A stretch of DNA of 6,306 bases, from the NCBI GenBank assembly GCA_021821705.1, contig JAKACE010000111.1:1-6306 (forward strand). Direction: 5' to 3'. The notes beneath the pieces are model-generated. The model was not told the origin of the DNA, searched no databases, and was given only the letters and a program-made list of their open reading frames with translations. This DNA comes from Actinomycetes bacterium. GTDB lineage: Bacteria; Actinomycetota; Acidimicrobiia; Acidimicrobiales; Palsa-688. The translations under genes and the position numbers were made by a program. Within the stretch, counting starts at the first letter, position 1, and each line of letters begins with the position of its first letter. Of the stretch, positions 1 to 4,839 are shown one piece after another.

Positions 1-510
1 GTCGGTCCCCTTGGCCGCGCTCGCATCGCTGGAGGCGCCGGCCGCTGGCGGGACCCGGCGGGCAGGGCCGAGGTCGAACAGCTTGTCGGCCGTGCCAACG
101 CCGGATGCGCCGGCGTGGGCGCCGGCACCGTTGGCCTCCACCGTCTGCACCCGGCGACCGCTGCTCCCCCCGGCCGCCTGGTCCCCCACGTCGCCGCCCT
201 CGGGCTCCCCGCCGACCGGTGAAGAAGAGGTAACAGGGCCGGGCTCGCTCTCCTCCGTAAGGTCGTCCTGGCCTTCCAGGCGCCCCTTTATGACCTTGAG
301 CGGTAGGAAGGCGTCACGTTGCTGGCGCAGGACCCAGCGCAGGCGATCGATGTCGCTGTCGTAGAACTTGCGGTAGCCCGAAGGCGTGCGCTCGGGGTCG
401 ACCAGGCCCTGGCTCTCGAGGAACCGGATCTTCGAGATGGTGACGTCGGGGAACTCCTCCTGAAGCAACGAGAGGACTTCTCCGATGGACAGGTGCGACC
501 TGGTGGCCAC
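1..510 (-). CDS. ftsR: MerR-family transcriptional regulator, Rv1828/FtsR type (3' end cut by window edge)
   Basis: Reading minus from a GTG at 510, the frame stays open for 170 codons to the window edge with no stop, so only the N-terminal part is seen. Residues 7-80 form a MerR winged helix-turn-helix: SIGEVLSLL, then [16 protein letters not shown], then the wing [18 protein letters not shown], then [11 protein letters not shown]. This matches, from memory, the Rv1828/FtsR subgroup rather than metal- or drug-sensing MerR proteins; no sensing cysteines are visible. Residues 81-170 are Gly/Ala/Ser/Glu-rich and probably a disordered linker before a C-terminal domain outside the window. It starts 26 bp after the FHA gene stop, probably in the same transcript. 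FtsR in Corynebacterium activates ftsZ and lies next to odhI, so a cell-division role is inferred from homology and context. The start lacks a strong Shine-Dalgarno (GGGAGCGGG lies about 11 nt upstream), so start choice is moderate; family assignment is firm. Confidence 0.88.
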   Translation of the reverse strand, partial: MATRSHLSIGEVLSLLQEEFPDVTISKIRFLESQGLVDPERTPSGYRKFYDSDIDRLRWVLRQQRDAFLPLKVIKGRLEGQDDLTEESEPGPVTSSSPVGGEPEGGDVGDQAAGGSSGRRVQTVEANGAGAHAGASGVGTADKLFDLGPARRVPPAAGASSDASAAKGTD

Positions 511-536
511 TGGTCTTCGACCCGCTCCCGCTGCGC

Positions 537-1076
537 TCAGGCCCCGTCGGGCGCGACCGCGCCGGTGGCGCCCTGGTGCCCGGGTACGAGGAAAAGCAAA
601 CGGAACCTGCCGACCTGGAGCTCGTCACCGCTCTCGAGGACCACGTCCTGGTCGATCCCGCGCCGGTTCACGTACGTGCCGTTGAGAGAACCGACGTCGT
701 GGGCCCAGTAGGCACCTTCGCGGTGGTGCACCTCGGCATGACGCCGGGAGACCGTTATGTCGTCGAGGAAGACGTCGCTGTCAGGGTGGCGCCCTATACG
801 CACGACATCGGCGTCCTCGGCCGCGAGCACGAACCGGGACCCCGAGTTGGGCCCGCGCGTCACGACCAGTACGGCACCGCCGGGCGGCACTCCGTACACC
901 AGGTCGCCCGGGTCGAGCTGGAAAGGCTCCCCGCCCCCTTCGGGCACCATCACCACAGCCGCCAGCGAGGTCGTGGCCGGCTCGGACGAGCCCTGGGTAC
1001 GCTCCAGCCGCGCGCCGCACGAGGAGCAGAAGTTGGCGCCCTCGGGGTTGCGGTGGCCGCAGCGGTTACAGAACAA
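537..1076 (-). CDS. garA: Zinc-ribbon and FHA-domain protein, GarA/OdhI-like phospho-regulator
   Basis: 179 residues starting with TTG. Residues 3-20 form a small zinc ribbon (C3-x2-C6 and C17-x2-C20). Residues 25-60 are a linker holding [10 protein letters not shown] with Thr35-Thr36. Residues 67-165 are an FHA domain with the phosphothreonine-binding residues in place: G95-R96-H97, S110-R111-R112-H113 and L131-N132-G133-T134. [20 protein letters not shown] is nearly the same as mycobacterial GarA and corynebacterial OdhI. In those proteins, the unphosphorylated form binds and inhibits the 2-oxoglutarate dehydrogenase E1 component and other glutamate-node enzymes; PknG/PknB phosphorylation of a Thr-Thr motif makes the FHA domain bind its own tail and releases the targets. 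Retention of TT before the FHA suggests the same switch, but this is inferred. The zinc ribbon is not in mycobacterial GarA. The start is fixed by Cys3, by a GAGG overlapping the gcvH stop and by the 9-bp gap to gcvH. FHA call is certain, GarA orthology likely. Confidence 0.92.
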   Translation of the reverse strand: MFCNRCGHRNPEGANFCSSCGARLERTQGSSEPATTSLAAVVMVPEGGGEPFQLDPGDLVYGVPPGGAVLVVTRGPNSGSRFVLAAEDADVVRIGRHPDSDVFLDDITVSRRHAEVHHREGAYWAHDVGSLNGTYVNRRGIDQDVVLESGDELQVGRFRLLFLVPGHQGATGAVAPDGA

Positions 1077-1083
1077 GGGCCGG

Positions 1084-1087
1084 CCTC
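1084..1087 (-). promoter_or_regulatory. Ribosome binding site deciding the TTG start of the FHA gene
   Basis: GAGG reads 5'->3' on the minus strand, 7 nt before the TTG at 1076. It overlaps the gcvH TGA stop (1088-1086), so ribosomes ending gcvH sit on the site. No ATG or GTG start is available before the first zinc-ribbon cysteine, which supports TTG as the real start. Confidence 0.55.
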
Positions 1088-1478
1088 AAGCCTCGATCAG
1101 CCGGCGGTACTCCGCCGGGCCGAGCAGGCCGCCGAGAGGGCTCGGGGAAACTGGCTCTATCAGGCAAATCCACCCCTCCCCGTACGGGTCTTCATTGACC
1201 TTCTGTGGTGCGTCCGTCAGCTCCGAGTTGACCTCGACCACGGTGCCCGGCACGGGGGCGTACACGTCGGATACCGACTTGGTCGATTCTAGCTCGCCGA
1301 TGGCCTGGCCCGCCTCGACCTGGGTGCCGGGCTCGGGAAGCTGTACGAACACGATGTCGCCGAGGGCGTCCTGGGCGAAGTCGGTTATGCCGAGCCTCAC
1401 GCGCTCGCCCTCCTGGCGTGCCCACTCGTGGTCGGGGCTGTAGCGGAGATCGTCTGGAACGTTCACGGTGGAGACCAT
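1086..1478 (-). CDS. gcvH: Glycine cleavage system H protein
   Basis: 130 residues, the usual GcvH length. GcvH is the cytosolic lipoyl carrier that shuttles the aminomethyl group of glycine from the P protein to the T protein and is reoxidised by the L protein. The lipoyl domain is intact: RYSPDHEWA at 13-20, GITDFAQDALGDIVFV at 30-45, and the lipoylation site ELESTKSVSDVYAP with acceptor Lys67, followed by GTVVEVN at 78-84 and the family's C-terminal helix ending EYRRLIEA. ATG at 1478 is the first start in frame; no clear Shine-Dalgarno precedes it. gcvP and gcvT are not in the window, so the other components must be elsewhere. It is followed after 9 bp by the GarA-like gene, a pairing I recall as conserved in Actinobacteria. 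A 90-bp gap with tandem repeats separates it from the upstream fusion gene. Assignment is secure. Confidence 0.97.
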   Translation of the reverse strand: MVSTVNVPDDLRYSPDHEWARQEGERVRLGITDFAQDALGDIVFVQLPEPGTQVEAGQAIGELESTKSVSDVYAPVPGTVVEVNSELTDAPQKVNEDPYGEGWICLIEPVSPSPLGGLLGPAEYRRLIEA

Positions 1479-1504
1479 ACCGGCCCGGCGGGGCCCTGCG
1501 CTCG

Positions 1505-1556
1505 CCCGGTTGGCCCCAGCGCCTCCCGGTTGGCCCCAGCGCCTCCCGGTTGGCCC
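1505..1556. repeat. 20-bp tandem repeat, about 2.6 copies
   Basis: The unit tggccccagcgcctcccggt occurs identically at 1511-1530 and 1531-1550, with a partial unit (cccggt) before it at 1505-1510 and another (tggccc) after it at 1551-1556. It fills over half of the 90-bp gap between the nucleotidyltransferase stop and the gcvH start, beginning 12 bp after that stop. On the transcribed (minus) strand each full copy carries GGGAGG, a Shine-Dalgarno-like core, but the nearest is about 43 nt from the gcvH ATG, too far to serve it. Function unknown; simple replication slippage is the default explanation. Confidence 0.9.
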
Positions 1557-1568
1557 GTCGCAAGACCG

Positions 1569-4064
1569 TCAGGCTCGCAGCAGCTCCCTGACCTTGCGTG
1601 CGCAGTCACGTGCCCGGGCCCCGGCCACCACGTCGTCGGGGCCCTCGGCCCAGACGTGGGTGAGGGCTTCCTCGGGATCGGGAACCACGAGACACCATCC
1701 GTCCGGATGGATGATCTTGACCCCGTCGACAAGGACCATGGTCTCTCCTCGGCCGAGCTCCATCATGGCCCGCATCACCGCTCCCTTGCGTTCCCAGGGA
1801 GTGACAACGCCTTCGTGGTACACGAAGACCTCCGCCAAACCGTCCAGGACGGCGGAAAGGCTGGTACCGCAGGCAGCCAGCAGGTCGAACAGGTGGACGA
1901 GCGCTGCCACTGCGTCGTAGGCCGGTAGGAAAGCGGGAAAGACGTAGCCGCCGGAACCCGACGCAGCGAAACCGACCCGGTTTCCCGCCGCGACCTCCAT
2001 CACCTGCGAGCCGCCGAGCTTGGTCCACACGACCTCGGTCCCTGCGGCACGGCACATGGCCTCGGTCGCCGACGGGGCGGACACCGCCAGGGCGACTGCG
2101 GCCGGGCGGTGGGCGCTGTCCTGGCCCAGGACCAGTGCCAGCATGGCCATGAGCCCCTGGGTGTCGCCAAGTATGCGCCCGCCTCCGTCCACCAGCGCCA
2201 GTTGCTCCCCGTCCGGCGACAGGACCGCTCCGAAATCGGCACCTGCGGCCTTCACCAGTGCCGATACGGACCGGGCGTGCTCCCAGCGGTCGTACGAGAG
2301 GGCCTGGGGCCTCGCCGCGTAAGGGTTGAGCGAGAGCACCTCGGCCCCAAGGCGACCGAGCACGGCCGGCATCACGAAGGATGTCGCGCCGTAGGCATAG
2401 TCGAGCACCACCTTGAACGCCGCCGACCGGGCACGCTCCAGGTCCAGGCCCTCGATCAACGAAGCGGCGTAAAGGTCGGGGGCACTCATGGGATAGCTCA
2501 CGTCCCCCGTTTCCGCCGCCAGGCAGCGCCGGAAGTCCTCGCGGTAGAAAATCCGCTCGACCTTTCGCTGGGACGCCTCCGCCAGGTCGAGGCCGTCGCC
2601 ATCGAAGAACCTGATGGCCACGGACTGGGGGTCCTCGCACGACAGCCTGACGGAGAGCCCGCCGGCACCGCGCTGCTGGCGCACCCCGAACCGGGTCACG
2701 GGCACCGTCGCCACCTCGAGCTCGGAAACGTCGACCCCGGCTGCGTTGAGCCCGGCCGTGAGCGACTGTTCGAGCATCCGGGCCACCCGGCTCGTGTCGC
2801 GTGACACCACGACCCTGGCTCCCCGCGGCAGCGTCGTGGCGTACGCCATGGCAAGGCGTACGGCCAGTTCGGGGGAGACGTCCACGTTGGCCAGTCCCTT
2901 CACGCCGTAGCGCCCGAAAAGGTGGCGGGCACCTCGCGACTCCCACACGATCGACGAGTTGACCGTGGCACCCTGCTCCACGGCTTTGAAGGGGAAGACC
3001 TTGACCCCCGGGTGCACCAGGGCGTGCTCGCCCACGAAGCACTCGTCACCGAGCACCGCGCCCTCGTCGATCCTGGCCCCGCGACGCAGGTCGCTACCTC
3101 GCCCTATGACACAACCCCGCAGCCTGACGCCCGGCCCGAGATGGACGTTGTCGTGCACCACGACGCGCTCCAGGTTGGCGCCCGCCCCGACCCTCACGTT
3201 GCGCCCCAGTACGGTGTACTCCCCGAGCACGGCGCCCGCCTCCACGCGGCAGTAGTCGCCGATCATGGCCGGGCCCACGACCTCGGCGCGCTGGTCGACC
3301 TCGGCGCCCTCGCCCAGCCAGATACCTCGGCCCAGCGAGAAACCGGGTACTTCGACAGCCACCCGCCCGTCCAGGACGTCGCGGTGGGCGCGGGCATACG
3401 CCTCCAAGGTGCCGATGTCCTCCCAGTAGCCGTCCGTGACGAAGCCGTAGAGGACGGCTTCATCACCCAAGAGCCGGGGGAACACGTCGGTGGAGAAATC
3501 GGCCGTGCCTGGCGGTATGTGGTCGAAGACGGCAGGCTCCAGCACGTATATGCCGGTGTTGATCGTGTCGGAGAACACCTGTCCCCACGTCGGTTTCTCC
3601 AGAAAGCGGTCAACCGCCCCGTCGGGCTTTGTCATCACGATCCCGAACTCGAGCGGGTTGGGCACGGACCGCAGGGCCATGGTCGCCAGCGCCTGCTTGT
3701 CCTGGTGGTAGCGCACGACCTCCCCGAGGTCAATGTCCGTGAGCACATCGCCCGAGATCACCAGGAACCGCTCGTCCAACTGCTCACGTGCATTGCGTAC
3801 CGAACCTGCCGTCCCGAGGGCGACCTCCTCGGTGGCGTACACCATGCTGACCCCGAACTCCGCCCCGTTGCCGAAGTAGTTCTGCACGGCGTTGGCCTGA
3901 AAACCGAGGGTCACGACGATCTCGTTGAAACCATGCCTACGCAGCAGCGATACGGCGTGCTCCATCAGCGCCCGGTTGGCCATGGGCACGAGGGGCTTGG
4001 GCTGGTTGTAGGTGAGCGGGCGCAGGCGGGTGCCCTCGCCCCCGGCCATGATGACGGCCTTCAC
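1569..4064 (-). CDS. Sugar-1-phosphate nucleotidyltransferase (GDP-mannose pyrophosphorylase-like) fused to a degenerate phosphohexomutase domain
   Basis: 831 residues, GTG start. Residues 1-235 are a nucleotidyltransferase: GGEGTRLRPLT at 8-18, Lys23, SGDVLTD at 104-110, EKP at 156-158, NTGIYV at 169-174, WEDIGT at 214-219. Residues 240-355 are left-handed beta-helix hexapeptide repeats. Residues 380-831 follow the phosphohexomutase fold (VVVSRDTSRVARM at 418-430), but the catalytic loops are altered: RLSCEDP (473-479) where TASHNP is expected, SPDGEQ (616-621) for the Mg-binding DGDGDR, FAASGSGG (699-706) for GGExSGH, and VPDPEEA (794-800) for RPSGTEP. It should make an NDP-sugar in the cytosol. 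GDP-mannose is the best guess from resemblance to actinobacterial mannose-1-phosphate guanylyltransferase fusions; UDP- or ADP-glucose cannot be excluded. It overlaps the lipid synthase by 4 bp (GTGA), implying translational coupling and a shared envelope role. The start is fixed by the standard MKAVIMAGG opening. Open frame further upstream (to 5036) is a shadow of the neighbouring genes. Confidence 0.93.
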   Translation of the reverse strand: MKAVIMAGGEGTRLRPLTYNQPKPLVPMANRALMEHAVSLLRRHGFNEIVVTLGFQANAVQNYFGNGAEFGVSMVYATEEVALGTAGSVRNAREQLDERFLVISGDVLTDIDLGEVVRYHQDKQALATMALRSVPNPLEFGIVMTKPDGAVDRFLEKPTWGQVFSDTINTGIYVLEPAVFDHIPPGTADFSTDVFPRLLGDEAVLYGFVTDGYWEDIGTLEAYARAHRDVLDGRVAVEVPGFSLGRGIWLGEGAEVDQRAEVVGPAMIGDYCRVEAGAVLGEYTVLGRNVRVGAGANLERVVVHDNVHLGPGVRLRGCVIGRGSDLRRGARIDEGAVLGDECFVGEHALVHPGVKVFPFKAVEQGATVNSSIVWESRGARHLFGRYGVKGLANVDVSPELAVRLAMAYATTLPRGARVVVSRDTSRVARMLEQSLTAGLNAAGVDVSELEVATVPVTRFGVRQQRGAGGLSVRLSCEDPQSVAIRFFDGDGLDLAEASQRKVERIFYREDFRRCLAAETGDVSYPMSAPDLYAASLIEGLDLERARSAAFKVVLDYAYGATSFVMPAVLGRLGAEVLSLNPYAARPQALSYDRWEHARSVSALVKAAGADFGAVLSPDGEQLALVDGGGRILGDTQGLMAMLALVLGQDSAHRPAAVALAVSAPSATEAMCRAAGTEVVWTKLGGSQVMEVAAGNRVGFAASGSGGYVFPAFLPAYDAVAALVHLFDLLAACGTSLSAVLDGLAEVFVYHEGVVTPWERKGAVMRAMMELGRGETMVLVDGVKIIHPDGWCLVVPDPEEALTHVWAEGPDDVVAGARARDCARKVRELLRA

Positions 4065-4717
4065 CTGCCGGCCGGCTCCCCTCGGGGAGGAGCCCCGTCG
4101 GGCTGCCCCGGCGCCGGTGCCGACGCGCCCATGTCGGCGCCGTCGGGCCCGGGCCTGCCGCCAGGGGACCTCAGGTAACCGGCAAGGGCCGACCACGCCA
4201 GGACCTGGCCGGCCCCGCCGATGAACCAGGCCGCCGCCCTCATGGCGCGCCGATCCTCGCTCGGCGGCCCTGCCAGGATGAAAAGCGGCAGGGCGACCAT
4301 CATGGCGAAGGCGCCGGCCTTGCCCGTACGGCTCACCTCCACGCGGCGCCGGCCGGACGCAGCCAGCACGGCCGCTCCACCTGCAGCGCACACCTCCCGG
4401 GCGGCGACCAGCCTGACGAACCAGCGGGGCACCACTCCTGCGCGCATGGCACCGACGATCGCGGTGGCAACCAACACCCGGTCGACGAGCGGGTCTGCCA
4501 CCTTGCCCAGCTCGCTCCCCTGGTCGTAGCGGCGGGCTACCCACCCGTCCAAGCCGTCGCTGGCACCCAGGGCGGCCAGCACCCACGCGGCGCGTGAACG
4601 CGAGCGCCGGTCCCCGAGACGAAGGAGCGATACGAAGGTGGGAAGGGATGCCAGGCGACCGAATGTGAGCAGGTTCGGCACCGTCAGCACCCTGGCCCCC
4701 GGTTCGGCGGTCGGCAC
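4061..4717 (-). CDS. CDP-alcohol phosphatidyltransferase, probable cardiolipin or phosphatidylglycerophosphate synthase
   Basis: 218 residues with a complete CDP-alcohol phosphotransferase motif D-x2-D-G-x2-A-R-x8-G-x3-D-x3-D: D54, D57, G58, A61, R62, G71, D75, D79. These aspartates bind the metal and CDP-diacylglycerol and D79 is the expected catalytic base. VPNLLTFGRL (13-22) is the usual first helix. Hydrophobic segments near 23-33, 43-52, 80-92, 98-120, 136-150 and 161-181 fit an inner-membrane enzyme. The tail 183-218 is Pro/Gly/Ala-rich and probably disordered. It acts on CDP-diacylglycerol with glycerol-3-phosphate or phosphatidylglycerol. From memory the homologue next to the mannose-1-phosphate guanylyltransferase gene in Streptomyces (SCO1389) is a eukaryote-like cardiolipin synthase, and the mycobacterial one is pgsA2; the shared neighbour here favours cardiolipin synthase. 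The GTG at 4717 has no Shine-Dalgarno but fits a leaderless start; GTGs at 4690 and 4681 (just before PNLL) are alternatives. The family is certain, the acceptor is not. Confidence 0.93.
   Translation of the reverse strand: MPTAEPGARVLTVPNLLTFGRLASLPTFVSLLRLGDRRSRSRAAWVLAALGASDGLDGWVARRYDQGSELGKVADPLVDRVLVATAIVGAMRAGVVPRWFVRLVAAREVCAAGGAAVLAASGRRRVEVSRTGKAGAFAMMVALPLFILAGPPSEDRRAMRAAAWFIGGAGQVLAWSALAGYLRSPGGRPGPDGADMGASAPAPGQPDGAPPRGEPAGR
4074..4094 (-). promoter_or_regulatory. Hairpin covering the ribosome binding site of the nucleotidyltransferase gene
   Basis: On the minus strand GGCTCC and GGAGCC form a perfect 6-bp inverted repeat with a 9-nt loop; an alternative pairing is CTCCC with GGGAG around CGAG. 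The right arm contains GGGGAG (4081-4076), the only Shine-Dalgarno-like stretch near the GTG at 4064, 11 nt away. The element lies inside the last codons of the phosphatidyltransferase gene, so translating ribosomes would melt it. A role in coupling is inferred. Confidence 0.35.
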
Positions 4718-4723
4718 AGCCCG

Positions 4724-4729
4724 AGCATA
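4724..4729 (-). promoter_or_regulatory. Candidate -10 element of a leaderless promoter for the phosphatidyltransferase gene
   Basis: TATGCT on the minus strand fits the actinobacterial TANNNT -10 hexamer. It ends 6 nt before the GTG at 4717, placing the predicted transcription start on the first base of the start codon, the layout typical of leaderless mRNAs. No convincing -35 hexamer is seen at 17-18 bp, which is common in these genomes. Absence of a Shine-Dalgarno before 4717 agrees with this. Confidence 0.4.
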
Positions 4730-4737
4730 CGGAACAC

Positions 4738-4759
4738 GGCCGGCGGACGCCTGCCGGCC
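4738..4759. repeat. Short inverted repeat in the gap after the transporter gene
   Basis: GGCCGGC (4738-4744) and GCCGGCC (4753-4759) are perfect inverted arms of 7 bp with an 8-nt loop. It lies 80 bp after the transporter stop and just upstream of the candidate promoter. There is no T-tract after it on the minus strand, so it is at best a factor-assisted or weak terminator; the GC-rich background makes chance possible. The rest of the 4718-4839 gap shows nothing else I can support. Confidence 0.3.
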
Positions 4760-4839
4760 TGCTCACACGGCACGGTCTGCGGCTCCTGCAAGCTGTCCTG
4801 CCTACCGGGCCGCTACTGCGGGGGCGGCAGGTCAAGGCC

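Noticed and set aside
314..628. Minus-strand open frame of 104 residues across the FHA/MerR junction
   Set aside because: Overlaps both the FHA end and the MerR DNA-binding domain in another frame; no recognisable features.
1505..1556. CRISPR-like array
   Set aside because: The units are directly adjacent with no spacers, there are fewer than three copies, and no cas genes are present.
1479..1568. Glycine riboswitch before gcvH
   Set aside because: The gap is only 90 bp, is over half tandem repeat, and shows no glycine aptamer core.
1606..3042. Second minus-strand open frame (478 residues) inside the fusion gene
   Set aside because: Alternate-frame shadow rich in Arg, Gly and Pro; the overlapping frame has recognised domains throughout.
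3965..3990. Stretch resembling the 20-bp tandem unit (cccggttggcc) inside the nucleotidyltransferase
   Set aside because: It encodes conserved residues (AMANRAL region) and the match is short; best explained by GC-rich codon use, not a dispersed repeat.
2922..4178. Long plus-strand open frame (418 residues) opposite the nucleotidyltransferase
   Set aside because: Antisense shadow in GC-rich DNA: His/Val/Asp/Arg-rich with no domain, lying wholly opposite a well-supported gene.
4738..4759. Intrinsic terminator after the transporter
   Set aside because: A 7-bp GC stem with an 8-nt loop but no T-tract on the minus strand; kept only as an inverted repeat.
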